Notes: generated from the letters alone by a model not told the origin. DNA of 64,000 bases from Pseudomonas umsongensis (GCF_002236105.1 NZ_NIWU01000001.1:1860001-1924000); one strand, 5' to 3'; positions 26,065 through 35,091 are shown, counted from the stretch's first letter. Made by a program: numbers and translations.

Positions 26065-27591
26065 ATGCGTACTCCATTTTTTTACGTGTTGTCAGCGATT
26101 TTTTTTCTGAGCAGCCCGCCCCTCGTGGCGCAGGCGGCGGATACAGCCCCCACCCCGACAGCCAGCCCTGCCAATACGGCAGCGGCCACGGTGCCCGCCA
26201 AAGACCCGGTATTTACCCAGGAACAGCTGGATCAAATGCTCGCGCCCATCGCGCTCTACCCGGACCCGCTGCTGGCACAGGTGCTGATGGCGTCCACCTA
26301 TCCCGGGGAAGTCGCCGAGGCCGTCACCTGGTCGAAGGCTCACCCAGACGCCAAGGGCGATGACGCGGTTAAGCAAGTGGCGAACCAGCCCTGGGACCCG
26401 AGTGTGCAGGCGCTGGTTGCCTTCCCGCAGGTCTTGGCAACACTGGGGCAGGATCCGGTCTGGGTCCAACGCCTGGGTGACGCCTTCCTGGCGCAGCCCG
26501 ACGACCTCATGAATGGCGTGCAACGCTTGCGTCGCCAGGCCCAGGCAGCCGGTAACCTGCAGAGCAACCAATATCAGAACGTAACGATCCAGAACGCTGC
26601 GCCACCGCCCCCCGCATCGACCGCCACGACCACAACGCAGGCTCCGGCCCAGGCCCCCGCCAGCAGCACCTCCACCATCATCATTCAGCCGGCCGATCCG
26701 CAGGTGGTGTACGTCCCCACCTACAACCCGACAACCACCTACGGCACCTGGGCCTATCCCGCATCGCCACCTGCCTACTATCCGCCGCCGCCCGCCTATT
26801 ACCCCGGTCAGGCGCTGATGGCCGGGCTGGCGTTTGGCACCGGTGTGGCCATCGTCGGTGCGCTGTGGGGTGAATGTGACTGGGGTAATAACGACGTCGA
26901 CATCGACGTCAATCGCTACAACAACATCAATGCCAACAACCGCATCACCAACAATCAGAACAAGTGGCAGCATAACGCCGCGCATCGCAATGGCGTGCCC
27001 TATCGGGACAACAGGAGCCGCGAACAGTACGGCCGGCAACTGGGAGGTGCCAGTCAGCGCCAGGCCTATCGAGGGGACAATGCCCAGCGCGCCCAGGCGC
27101 GTGAAAATGCCCGTAGCTCGATGGACCGGCACGGTATCGAACGACCTGCCACCAGCAACCTTGAGGCCCGTGATCGGGCGCGCGAAGCCCAGTCCAGGGC
27201 CTCGGCCGGCAATCGGATGCAAGCCGAAGCAGACAGGCCGAAAGCGGCCGATAGGCCGAGGGCTGCTGACCGGAGCCAAAATACCGCCAGAAATACTCGG
27301 GAGAATCAGCAATCGAGAGTTCAGCAACCGAGGAATCAGGCCAACCAGACGAATCAACGTGCACAGACGCGCCAGGCGGCGCAAAACCGCCAGGCCTCGC
27401 CGGCCGTCAATAGAGGCAGTGCCCGCAACAATGCCTTCGCCGGTGCGCGTTCGCCGTCCCAGGCCAACCTGCAAGCCAATCGTGGCCGGGCCAGCCAGGC
27501 TTCCTTCCAGCGCCCCAACGCCTCGAGGGCAGCCGGTCATCAGATCAGTCGGCCATCCGGCGCAGCGCGTTCAAGGGGGGGCCGCCGTTGA
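26065..27591 (+). CDS. DUF3300 exported protein with a long basic disordered tail
   Basis: This 508-residue protein has a signal peptide (ending near LVAQAAD), a linker, and the DUF3300 domain (about 50-170: FTQEQLDQMLAPIALYPDP, then LLAQVLMASTYP, VTWSKAHP, LVAFPQVLATLGQDP). A Pro/Tyr-rich segment and one hydrophobic stretch (about 250-270) come next, followed by a ~220-residue low-complexity tail rich in Arg, Gln, Asn and Ala that ends GRR. Function unknown; envelope location is inferred from the signal. ATG 26065 follows GGGAGC. The stop overlaps the start of the DUF2950 gene. Confidence 0.87.
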   Translation: MRTPFFYVLSAIFFLSSPPLVAQAADTAPTPTASPANTAAATVPAKDPVFTQEQLDQMLAPIALYPDPLLAQVLMASTYPGEVAEAVTWSKAHPDAKGDDAVKQVANQPWDPSVQALVAFPQVLATLGQDPVWVQRLGDAFLAQPDDLMNGVQRLRRQAQAAGNLQSNQYQNVTIQNAAPPPPASTATTTTQAPAQAPASSTSTIIIQPADPQVVYVPTYNPTTTYGTWAYPASPPAYYPPPPAYYPGQALMAGLAFGTGVAIVGALWGECDWGNNDVDIDVNRYNNINANNRITNNQNKWQHNAAHRNGVPYRDNRSREQYGRQLGGASQRQAYRGDNAQRAQARENARSSMDRHGIERPATSNLEARDRAREAQSRASAGNRMQAEADRPKAADRPRAADRSQNTARNTRENQQSRVQQPRNQANQTNQRAQTRQAAQNRQASPAVNRGSARNNAFAGARSPSQANLQANRGRASQASFQRPNASRAAGHQISRPSGAARSRGGRR

Positions 27592-28514
27592 ATAACCATC
27601 CTCGAGTAAAGGCACGCAAGAGTGTGCTTATGCATGCCCTGGCGCTCACAGTCGCCATGGCCTGGTCGTGCATGGCGACGGCGCAGCAGGAATTTGCAAC
27701 GCCGGAAAAGGCCGCTGAAGCATTCGTCGAAGCATTGGGTACGAAAAATGCCGATCAGAAACGCCTGGCCGAGTTGCTGGGTGAAGACTGGCGCAGTTTC
27801 ATCCCTCGCGACGGTGCCGAGCGCGAAGACGTGGAGGCGTTTTTGAAGCTATACCACGAGCAACACCAGATTGAAAAAACCGGCGACAACAAGGCGATTC
27901 TGTCGGTGGGCAGTGAGCACTGGACACTGCCTATCCCCATCGTAAAAGGCGCGAAGGGTTGGCGTTTCGACATCAAGGCCGGCAGTGCGGAGCTTCGTAC
28001 CCGGCAAATTGGCCGCAACGAGCTGGCCGCGGTGCAATCGGCGCTGGCCTATCACGATGCCCAGATGGACTACGCCTCGGTGGATCGCGACGGTGACGGC
28101 GCCCTCGAATACGCGCAGAAAATCTTCAGTACCGCCGGCAAGCACGACGGACTCTATTGGGCGGACGACGATAGCGGACAGATCAGCCCGTTGGGGCCCG
28201 AGTTCGGCAAAACCATAGCCGGCCAACCCTGGCATGGCTACCGCTTCCGCATCCTGCTGGGCCAGGGGCCTTCCGCACCGGGCGGGGCCTACAGCTACCT
28301 CATCGGGGACAAGATGAGCCGGGGCTTTGCACTGATCGCCTGGCCGGCGAAATACGGTGAAACCGGGGTGATGAGCTTCATGATCAGCCATGAGGGACAG
28401 GTCTTCGAAAAAGACCTGGGGCCTGGTAGCGAAAAGCTGGCGCAGGCGATGAAGCGCTTTGATCCGGATGACAGCTGGACTGAAGTGCCGGCCGATGAAG
28501 AGAAGGCGGACTGA
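27588..28514 (+). CDS. DUF2950 exported protein
   Basis: This 308-residue protein has a signal peptide (basic N-terminus, then MHALALTVAMAWSCMATAQ) and the DUF2950 domain (FATPEKAAEAFVEAL, then AYHDAQMDYASVDRDGDGALEYAQKIFST, then GGAYSYLIGDKMSRGFALIAWPA). The TTG start at 27588 overlaps the upstream stop as TTGA, which implies translational coupling; ATG 27630 is an alternative that keeps only the hydrophobic part of the signal. DUF3300 and DUF2950 genes are commonly paired, so the two products probably act together in the envelope; the role is unknown. Confidence 0.87.
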   Translation: MNNHPRVKARKSVLMHALALTVAMAWSCMATAQQEFATPEKAAEAFVEALGTKNADQKRLAELLGEDWRSFIPRDGAEREDVEAFLKLYHEQHQIEKTGDNKAILSVGSEHWTLPIPIVKGAKGWRFDIKAGSAELRTRQIGRNELAAVQSALAYHDAQMDYASVDRDGDGALEYAQKIFSTAGKHDGLYWADDDSGQISPLGPEFGKTIAGQPWHGYRFRILLGQGPSAPGGAYSYLIGDKMSRGFALIAWPAKYGETGVMSFMISHEGQVFEKDLGPGSEKLAQAMKRFDPDDSWTEVPADEEKAD

Positions 28515-28544
28515 CTCGAACCCGTGACGCTCTGCGTCACCACT

Positions 28545-28756
28545 GCGCGGACCCCAGCCTTGCGTTGCTATCGGAACGCGGAGCGTCCCTGGCGGCATTC
28601 CCACGCAGAGCGTGGGAACGATCAGGTGAACGCAAACAGATCCAGAATCAGGCTAGCCGGCCGTTTCGCTTAGCGCGGACTCCAGCCCTGCGTTGCTAGC
28701 GGAACGCGGAGCGTCCCTGGCGGCATTCCCACGCAGAGTGTGGGAACGATCAGGTG
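28545..28756. repeat. Two direct copies of an ~85-base repeat
   Basis: Copies at about 28545-28628 and 28674-28756 share GAACGCGGAGCGTCCCTGGC and a terminal hairpin TTCCCACGC-AGA-GCGTGGGAA. They fill the interval between the DUF2950 gene and the convergent TetR gene; nothing else is seen there. Confidence 0.85.
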
Positions 28757-28780
28757 TACGCGCACTTACCATCGCGCAGA

Positions 28781-29431
28781 TCAGCCTCGCTTTCGACGGT
28801 TTTTTTCATCCTCATCCAGTGCCTGGCGAACCAGCGCCCGCGCCGCCCAGGCGGTGGTGGCGAGTGATTCTTCGACGCTCGCGCCACCGATATCGCGCAC
28901 GGCAATCAATGCCTCTGTGCCCATGACGATCGACAGCGCCTGCTTCAGGCGCTTGCGCGCCTTGGGTGACAGCACGTCTTTCATCGAGTCGACAATCGGC
29001 TCGATGTAGCTCAGGCGGCGGCCCGGTCGCAGGGGCTCGTGGGACTCGCTTTCGAGCCATACGGTCATGAACGAGCGCTCCATCACGTGCAGGCCGATCT
29101 CGTCGTCGATCAGCAGTTTGTTCAACGTGTTCGCCGCCAGGCCCATACCCTTGACCGGATCGTCCCCCAGCTGCCAGATGCGTTCCAGCGGCGGCATGTC
29201 ACGATCGGCCGCTGTCTCGCTGAGCAACGCCTCGACCGTGGGAAAATAGCGATAGGCCGTGGCGCGCGACACCCTGGCGCGCTCAGCCGCTTGCGCCACC
29301 GTGGGCTGATGACCTTCGTCGCGCAAGGCGATGGCGGCCTCGATCAGCGCCTGGCGGGTGCGCAGCTTCTGGTTGACGCGACCTTGTGCATCACCCTCAC
29401 CGATCAACGGGCTTGACTTGGGATTCGACAT
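28781..29431 (-). CDS. TetR family transcriptional regulator
   Basis: This 216-residue protein has a TetR DNA-binding domain at about 22-70 (RQALIEAAIALRDEGHQPTV, then AERARVSRATAYRYFPTVEAL), followed by an all-helical ligand domain with no informative motif. A perfect palindrome at 29457-29474 lies 26 bases upstream of its start and is the probable operator for self-control and perhaps for the divergent small membrane protein. Confidence 0.88.
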   Translation of the reverse strand: MSNPKSSPLIGEGDAQGRVNQKLRTRQALIEAAIALRDEGHQPTVAQAAERARVSRATAYRYFPTVEALLSETAADRDMPPLERIWQLGDDPVKGMGLAANTLNKLLIDDEIGLHVMERSFMTVWLESESHEPLRPGRRLSYIEPIVDSMKDVLSPKARKRLKQALSIVMGTEALIAVRDIGGASVEESLATTAWAARALVRQALDEDEKNRRKRG

Positions 29432-29456
29432 GGAATAAATGATACCTTGTCTTGTA

Positions 29457-29474
29457 ATGAGACATGAGTCTCAT
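29457..29474. promoter_or_regulatory. Probable TetR operator palindrome
   Basis: Perfect inverted repeat ATGAGAC-ATGA-GTCTCAT between the divergent TetR gene and the membrane protein gene at 29590. Size and position fit a TetR dimer site. Confidence 0.65.
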
Positions 29475-29589
29475 AATAGACGTAAGGCAGCGGATCTGCC
29501 ACCGCCCCTGTGCACGGCATCTGCGGGCATCACGATTTCAGGGATTTTCCAGCAACTGAGCGCGCCTCAGGGCGCTTGAGGTGAATGCC

Positions 29590-30015
29590 ATGAATCACAC
29601 TCCCCGTTCGCGGACCTGGTTTCGACTTGCTGCCCTCTACTTTGCCATTGGCGTGATGCTGGGGGTGACGATGGGTGCCTCTGGCGACCACTCGCTCTTC
29701 GCCGTACATGCCCACATCAATCTGTTGGGATGGGTATCGATGGCACTGTTCGGCGTCATCGGCGCATTGCACCCGAGCATGACCGAAGGTCGCGCGGCTG
29801 CAGTGCAGTTCTGGACGTACAACCTGGGCGTGCCGGTGATGCTCGGCGCGCTGACCCTGCGGCTGAAGGGCTTCGCGTCGATCGAGCCACTGATTGGCGT
29901 CGCATCGATCCTGATTGGCGTGAGTGTGCTGCTGTTTGCCTGGCTGGTATTCTCGCGCATCGGCGTTGTTGCCGGGTACTTGAGCCGTACGACAGGCGAA
30001 TCACGCCTGTCGTGA
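29590..30015 (+). CDS. Small membrane protein resembling part of a haem-copper oxidase subunit I
   Basis: This 141-residue protein has four hydrophobic helices (LAALYFAIGVMLGVTMG; NLLGWVSMALFGVIGAL; YNLGVPVMLGALTL; LIGVASILIGVSVLLFAWLVF). The segment HAHINLLGWVSMALFG resembles a helix of cytochrome oxidase subunit I that carries haem-ligand histidines, but the protein is far too short to be an oxidase. The role is unknown. ATG 29590 follows GAGGTG. It faces away from the TetR gene across the palindrome and is probably under its control. Confidence 0.72.
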   Translation: MNHTPRSRTWFRLAALYFAIGVMLGVTMGASGDHSLFAVHAHINLLGWVSMALFGVIGALHPSMTEGRAAAVQFWTYNLGVPVMLGALTLRLKGFASIEPLIGVASILIGVSVLLFAWLVFSRIGVVAGYLSRTTGESRLS

Positions 30016-30081
30016 CCCGGTAGCTGCTGCCGCGGGTGCCGTAAGGACAAGGCACCCGTAGCGAGATATACGACTACTTCT

Positions 30082-31404
30082 CTACTGCGCCACCTGCAGG
30101 CGCAACCGGCTTCGACGTGACAAGCCAGCCTGCAACGCGAACGCCAGGATCACGGTCGAGGGTGCTGAAAAGCTGCCCAGGCCACCACCGCCATACATCA
30201 GGGCAAGGCCCGCTGCCGTGGCGCCAAACCACGCCGTCAGGCCCACCGGGTTGAATGCAGCCACGCGTTCCAGCGCCGCCACGTCACTGCGCCCATAAAG
30301 AATCTGCGCCAACGCCACGCCGACCCAGGCCACCACAAAAATGCCCTGGTAGGCCAACGCCTTGAGCAAATAGGCAAACACATCGGCGAGCATCAAGCCG
30401 TACACGATCACCCCCACCGCCAGGGCCCACGCCCAGTACGCACCACGCACTCCGAAACGGGCAAAGAATGCCTGCATGTTGAGCGTCGCCAGGTAGTAAT
30501 TGGCGGTATTGATCCGGGTTTGCGTGGCCCAGACAAACAACAACCCCCACAAGCCCATCAACTGTAGGATCGCCATGACCACCGACACTTCGTTCAACGC
30601 GCCTTCATGGGGAATGCTGCTGACCAGATAGATGCCCGCTGCGCCGTTGAGCAAAAACGTCACCGCGTAGAACGGCATGCCGAAGTTCCAGCGACCGTGA
30701 TACCCGGCGTCTTCTTCCTTGCCAAACCGGGCGTAGTCGAAGGTGAACAGCATCAGCACCCAAACCCCCATGTAGGCGACAAAGCAGTCCCACCAGCCGA
30801 AGGCGCTGGGGGTTGCCGGGCCGAAATCCAGCCATTGCGGTTGGTAGCCATACCGGCTGATCGACAGCCCCACCGCCACCAGCAATCCGCCCAGGTAGAC
30901 CGGCAGCAGCACGCCATTGAGCTTGTCCAGCCAATGCTGCACGCTGCCCAATATCATCGGCACGCTGTACAGCACCACCAGCAACGCGGCCAGTGGATAG
31001 ACCAGTTCCGGGTACAGGTGATTGAGCGCCACGGCGATCACCGAACCTTCGAACACCGCGTAATAGATCGCCGTGGAAAAGAAGATCAGGGTGGCCAGGC
31101 ATGCTCCGGTGCTGCCGAACAACAGCCGCGAAAACAGTGCCACCGACAAGCCGCTGCGAATCGCGAAGCGACTGAGCACACTGTTGACCAATCCGTAACT
31201 GATCACCGACAGGACCATGCCGATCAGCGCATTGCGCGCGCCATAAGACAGCGCCAGGGAAGCGCCCACCACGATGTAGAACATCGCACTGCACACCGCC
31301 CACCAGGCCATGGTCAGGGACAGTCGGCCCATGCGGGCTTGAGGTGGAACGGGGTGATTGGCCGGGTCCTGCCCGGTTTGACTCGATTGCGATAAAGCAG
31401 CCAT
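30082..31404 (-). CDS. NCS1 family purine/cytosine-type permease
   Basis: This 440-residue protein has about twelve hydrophobic helices and NCS1 landmarks: ARMGRLSLTMAWWAVCSAMFYIVVGASLAL at helix 1, GARNALIGMVLSVISYGLVN, and LSRFAIRSGLSVALFSRLLFGSTG at helices 2-3. The family imports nucleobases, hydantoins, allantoin or thiamine with H+ or Na+. It lies 111 bases downstream of pxpC on the same strand, so it may be the last gene of the pxp operon and supply its substrate; that link is inference from position. Confidence 0.85.
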   Translation of the reverse strand: MAALSQSSQTGQDPANHPVPPQARMGRLSLTMAWWAVCSAMFYIVVGASLALSYGARNALIGMVLSVISYGLVNSVLSRFAIRSGLSVALFSRLLFGSTGACLATLIFFSTAIYYAVFEGSVIAVALNHLYPELVYPLAALLVVLYSVPMILGSVQHWLDKLNGVLLPVYLGGLLVAVGLSISRYGYQPQWLDFGPATPSAFGWWDCFVAYMGVWVLMLFTFDYARFGKEEDAGYHGRWNFGMPFYAVTFLLNGAAGIYLVSSIPHEGALNEVSVVMAILQLMGLWGLLFVWATQTRINTANYYLATLNMQAFFARFGVRGAYWAWALAVGVIVYGLMLADVFAYLLKALAYQGIFVVAWVGVALAQILYGRSDVAALERVAAFNPVGLTAWFGATAAGLALMYGGGGLGSFSAPSTVILAFALQAGLSRRSRLRLQVAQ

Positions 31405-31515
31405 ATGCGTGAACTCCAGAACCAGTCAAAGGTTGAAGCGCGGGCAGCCGCCACCGCACCGTAGTGCGGCGTTGGCTTGCCGTTTGGCTTTACCCGCGCA
31501 GTGCGGCGGGCAGCG

Positions 31516-32490
31516 TCAGGAAGGGAACAGCTTGCTCAGGCAGCTGAGTTTTTTCTTATAGGAACGTCGCGCTTCCAGCGCTTCTTCGAGGGTCACCGCC
31601 ACGAAACGGGCTTTCTGATTGGGTTGCATCTGGCCGATCAGGTCGAGGTCGGCGCTGATCACCGTACCGATCATCGCGTAGCCACCACCGGACACCGCAT
31701 CACGGTGCAACACGATGGGTTCGAGTCCCGCGGGGACCTGTATCGAGCCGATCGGGTAGCAACTGTCGACGATGTTCGACGGATCGGAGCCGGCGCCGAA
31801 GGGTTGCTCGCGCGGCTGAAAGCTCAGCGGGCTGCCGCCCTTGAAGCGATAGCCGATACGGTCCGCTTCCGAGCCGACGGTCCAGGCCTCGGCGAAAAAG
31901 CTGTCCGCCGCCGCTGGGGTCAACCGGTCGTAGTACAGCCCCGGCACCACGCGCAGGGTGATTTCGCCACCCAGGGATTGACGCAACGCCATGGGCAGAC
32001 TGGCCCCGGCGCGGCCCTTGCCGCTGGCAACACCCATCGGCAATTCATCTCCGGCAATCAGGCGACGGCCCTGGAAGCCACCGAGGGCGCCCAGCGCGTA
32101 GGTGGAACGACTGCCGAGGACCACCGGCACATCGATACCGCCAGCCACTGCCAGATAAGCCCGTGCGCCGGCCTTGGGAAAATCGAAGCGCAGCACTTGC
32201 CCGGCCTTGACCGTGAAGGCGGTGTCGAGATGCATGTCCACACCATCGACCTTTGGCGTCATGTGCGCACCGCACACGGCCACCAACGCGTCTTGCGCAA
32301 ATTCCAGTTCCGGACCGAGCAACGTGCATTCAAGCGCCGCCGCACCCGGCGGATTGCCGACCAACTGGTTGGCTGCGCTCAACGCGTATTGGTCGAGCGC
32401 CCCGGAAGGCGGAATGCCGAGGTGGTAGTAGCCTTCGCGGCCCAGGTCCTGTACCGAGGTCGCCAGACCGGGTTTGAGTACCTTGATCAT
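31516..32490 (-). CDS. pxpC: Biotin-dependent carboxyltransferase / 5-oxoprolinase subunit PxpC
   Basis: This 324-residue protein is a KipA/PxpC homologue: the N-terminus MIKVLKPGLATSVQDLGREGYYHLGIPPSGALDQ is the family signature, with NPPGAAALECTLLGPELEF and GGYAMIGTVISADLDLIGQ later. The same domain forms half of the carboxyltransferase of urea carboxylase; in PxpABC it helps hydrolyse 5-oxoproline to glutamate with ATP. The start overlaps the pxpB stop by four bases. With the linked biotin carboxylase and carrier it may act as a carboxyltransferase rather than a plain oxoprolinase. Confidence 0.9.
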   Translation of the reverse strand: MIKVLKPGLATSVQDLGREGYYHLGIPPSGALDQYALSAANQLVGNPPGAAALECTLLGPELEFAQDALVAVCGAHMTPKVDGVDMHLDTAFTVKAGQVLRFDFPKAGARAYLAVAGGIDVPVVLGSRSTYALGALGGFQGRRLIAGDELPMGVASGKGRAGASLPMALRQSLGGEITLRVVPGLYYDRLTPAAADSFFAEAWTVGSEADRIGYRFKGGSPLSFQPREQPFGAGSDPSNIVDSCYPIGSIQVPAGLEPIVLHRDAVSGGGYAMIGTVISADLDLIGQMQPNQKARFVAVTLEEALEARRSYKKKLSCLSKLFPS

Positions 32491-33359
32491 GCCAGCACCT
32501 CCTGCAGCGACTTGGGATAGCCGACGGGGTCAGCCAGGAAAGCATCCAGGGAAAACTCCACCGGACGAATCCGCAGATCGAAACGTCCGGCTTCCACTTC
32601 GGCCACGGCAACGTCATAGGCCTCACGGTCCATCGGCTTGAATTGCACGATGTCGCCCGGGCGGAAGAACACCATGTGTTCCTTGAGGTATGCCAAGTTC
32701 TGCTGCGGATCGTAGATCGGTGCCGGCGTAACGCCGAACATCTGATAACCACCGGCACCGCGCACGGAGTAGATGCAGCCGAAGCATCCGCCATGACCCA
32801 GGGTCAATTTGGGTGTATCGGTGCGCGGCCGCAGGTACTTGGGCACCTGTAACTGACGCTCGCGCTCGACCATCTGGAACATGAACGGCAACCCCGCGAC
32901 GAAACCGACCATCGAGACAAACCATGGCGCGCCACTGTGCGCGGCGATGAACGCCTCGACGTCCGCCAGGCCATTGATCCGCGCAGCGTATTCCAGGTCT
33001 GTCGCACTCGGGTCCTGGTGGCGGTCACGAAAACGCATCAAGGTTTCATGGGTCCAGGGATCGTTATAGAGCACCGGAATCTCGATGATCCGGGTCTGCA
33101 ACGTCCGCTCGGCCACGGCCTCGGCTTCTGCGCCTTTTACCGCTTCGAGCAAGGTGTGAGGCGCGATACGGTCCGGGTCGAAACGGATCTGGAACGAGGC
33201 ATTGGCCAGGCACACATCGAGCACGCCATCCAGCGCCAGGCGCTCCACGGCGCGGGTCACGGCCATGCCCTTGAAAAACGCTTCAAGGGACATGCTGTCG
33301 CTGACTTCGGCGAACAAATGCTCGTCGGCGCCAAAGCTGTAGCGGATTGCGGTACTCAT
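32487..33359 (-). CDS. pxpB: 5-oxoprolinase subunit PxpB (KipI-like)
   Basis: This 290-residue protein has the KipI/PxpB cyclophilin-like fold, with the core VSMVGFVAGLPFMFQMVERE followed by KLTLGHGGCFGCIYSVRGAGGYQMFGVTPAPIYD. It is longer than typical PxpB (about 220) at the N-terminus. In urea carboxylase the same domain precedes the KipA-type domain; here the two are separate genes overlapping by four bases. It overlaps the biotin carboxylase gene by four bases too. Confidence 0.9.
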   Translation of the reverse strand: MSTAIRYSFGADEHLFAEVSDSMSLEAFFKGMAVTRAVERLALDGVLDVCLANASFQIRFDPDRIAPHTLLEAVKGAEAEAVAERTLQTRIIEIPVLYNDPWTHETLMRFRDRHQDPSATDLEYAARINGLADVEAFIAAHSGAPWFVSMVGFVAGLPFMFQMVERERQLQVPKYLRPRTDTPKLTLGHGGCFGCIYSVRGAGGYQMFGVTPAPIYDPQQNLAYLKEHMVFFRPGDIVQFKPMDREAYDVAVAEVEAGRFDLRIRPVEFSLDAFLADPVGYPKSLQEVLA

Positions 33360-34729
33360 GCTTCACCTCCGCTGCGGCGCTCGGCCAGCCAGGTTTCCAG
33401 GGTGCCAGTGTGGAAGTCGGCGCTGTGCAGCCACGGTTGTTCCAGGAGCTCACCGTGCAGCGACAAGGTGCTGGCCATGCCGGTGAGCGTGGTCTGCGCG
33501 ACGGCGACTCGCGCACGGGCCAACGCTTCGTTGCGGTCGCGGCCATGCACAATCAGCTTGGCCAACAGCGAATCATAGTACGGTGGCACGCGGTAGCCTT
33601 GGTAGAGATGGCTGTCGACCCGCACACCCTTCCCTTGCGGCCAGATCAGTGATTCGACCAGGCCTGGGCTGGGGAAGAAATCCCGCGCCGGGTCTTCGGC
33701 ATTCAGGCGCATTTGCAAGGCGGCGCCATTGAGCTGGATGTCGCTTTGCTTGAAGCCCAGCGGCTCGCCACCGGCAATGCGCAGCATGGCCTGGACCAGA
33801 TCGATACCGGTAATGAGTTCGCTGACCGGGTGTTCCACCTGGATCCGCGTGTTCATCTCGATAAAGAAAAACTCGCCGGTGGCGTCGTCGTACAGGTACT
33901 CCAGGGTGCCGGCGCCCTTGTAGCCAAGGGCCTCGGTCAGGCGCACGGCACTGGCGCAAAGCGTCTCGCGCTGTTGTGGGTTGAGGACCGGCGACGGTGC
34001 CTCTTCGAAGATCTTCTGCCGCCGACGTTGCAGCGAGCACTCGCGCTCGAACAGGTGCACCGCGTGCTGGCCATCGCCCAACACCTGCACTTCGATGTGC
34101 CGGGCCTTGCCGATAAACCGTTCCAGATACACCGCACCGTTACCGAATGCGGCCTGGGCTTCGCGCTGGGAACGGGGAAACTCTTCGCTCAGTTGCTGGG
34201 CGTTTTCCGCCAGGCGAATACCACGTCCGCCACCACCGGCCGAAGCCTTGATCAGCAACGGGAAGCCTACGGATTCGGCAGCCTTGAGCGCCGACTCGAC
34301 GTCGAACAGCTCACCGGGGGAACCGGGCACCACCGGCACGCCAGCCGCTTGCGCGGTGCGCCGGGCTTCGGCCTTGTCGCCCATGCGCCGGATCGTCTCG
34401 GCGCCGGGCCCGACGAAGATCGCGCCGGCGGCGACAACCGCTTGCGCAAAATCGGCGTTCTCCGAGAGAAAACCGTAACCCGGGTGTACCGCATTCGCAC
34501 CGGTGGCTTTCAGGGCGCCGAGCAATGCCTCGACGTTCAGGTAACTCTTGTCAGCGCGGGCGGGGCCAAGGATATGGACCTCGTCGGCCATGCGCGCTGC
34601 CTGGGAGTCGACGTCCGCTTCGCTGCAGGCGGCAACGGTGGGAATCCCCAGCGCTTTGGCGGCGCGGATAATCCGCACAGCGATTTCGCCACGGTTGGCG
34701 ATGAGTAATTTACGAATACCTTGAGTCAT
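33356..34729 (-). CDS. Biotin carboxylase subunit (AccC paralogue)
   Basis: This 457-residue protein has the three-domain biotin carboxylase fold: KLLIANRGEIAVRIIRAAKALG at the N-terminus, the ATP-grasp glycine loop KASAGGGGRGIR near 160-171, the metal/ATP segment FFIEMNTRIQVEHPVSE near 290, and HPGYGFLSENADFA. It would carboxylate biotin on the carrier protein encoded upstream. Because no accA or accD is present and pxpB/pxpC follow with overlapping starts, it is likely a dedicated enzyme part rather than the fatty-acid AccC. Confidence 0.92.
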   Translation of the reverse strand: MTQGIRKLLIANRGEIAVRIIRAAKALGIPTVAACSEADVDSQAARMADEVHILGPARADKSYLNVEALLGALKATGANAVHPGYGFLSENADFAQAVVAAGAIFVGPGAETIRRMGDKAEARRTAQAAGVPVVPGSPGELFDVESALKAAESVGFPLLIKASAGGGGRGIRLAENAQQLSEEFPRSQREAQAAFGNGAVYLERFIGKARHIEVQVLGDGQHAVHLFERECSLQRRRQKIFEEAPSPVLNPQQRETLCASAVRLTEALGYKGAGTLEYLYDDATGEFFFIEMNTRIQVEHPVSELITGIDLVQAMLRIAGGEPLGFKQSDIQLNGAALQMRLNAEDPARDFFPSPGLVESLIWPQGKGVRVDSHLYQGYRVPPYYDSLLAKLIVHGRDRNEALARARVAVAQTTLTGMASTLSLHGELLEQPWLHSADFHTGTLETWLAERRSGGEA

Positions 34730-34744
34730 GATCGCCCCCTACCC

Positions 34745-34990
34745 TCAATGGCCATCGAGCGTTGCGATGACCTGACCCGGTTCCACCGGATCACCGTCTT
34801 CGACCAGGAAGGCACTGAGGCGACCGGCCGTCCCGGCGGTCAGTTCGGAAAACTGCTTCATGACCTCGATCAGGCCAATCACGGTGTCGGCGCTGACCTC
34901 TGCGCCCGGCTCGACGTAGTTCGGCGAGTCCGGTGTGGCTTTACGGTAGAAGGTGCCCGGCAACGGGGTAATAACGGTTTGTTCGGCCAT
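34745..34990 (-). CDS. Biotin carboxyl carrier protein (AccB-like, short)
   Basis: This 81-residue protein is a bare biotinyl domain. The predicted biotin site is Lys45 in IEVMKQFSEL, with GTAGRLSAFLVEDGDPVEPGQVI completing the hammerhead fold. The usual residue after the lysine is Met or Leu; here it is Gln, seen in some non-acetyl-CoA carriers. It lacks the Pro/Ala-rich N-terminal linker of fatty-acid AccB (about 150 residues). AGAGGA precedes its ATG. It sits between pxpA and the biotin carboxylase gene. Confidence 0.9.
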   Translation of the reverse strand: MAEQTVITPLPGTFYRKATPDSPNYVEPGAEVSADTVIGLIEVMKQFSELTAGTAGRLSAFLVEDGDPVEPGQVIATLDGH

Positions 34991-35091
34991 GTCTGTTCCT
35001 CTTGGAATAGTTGTAGAAAGGCAGGCATAAAAATGGATCGGTGTTTGAACCCTGGCGTCTCTGTGCCTGGTGTTTCGTTGTGCTCCAGGGC

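Noticed and set aside
26092..27540. 482-codon frame antisense to the DUF3300 gene
   Set aside because: It is the low-complexity shadow of the real gene; it has no start context and no domain, while the sense strand has a signal peptide and DUF3300 motifs.
33356..34990. Biotin carboxylase and carrier as the acetyl-CoA carboxylase of fatty-acid synthesis
   Set aside because: The carrier lacks the usual N-terminal linker, and both genes are interleaved and coupled with pxpA, pxpB and pxpC; accA/accD are absent.
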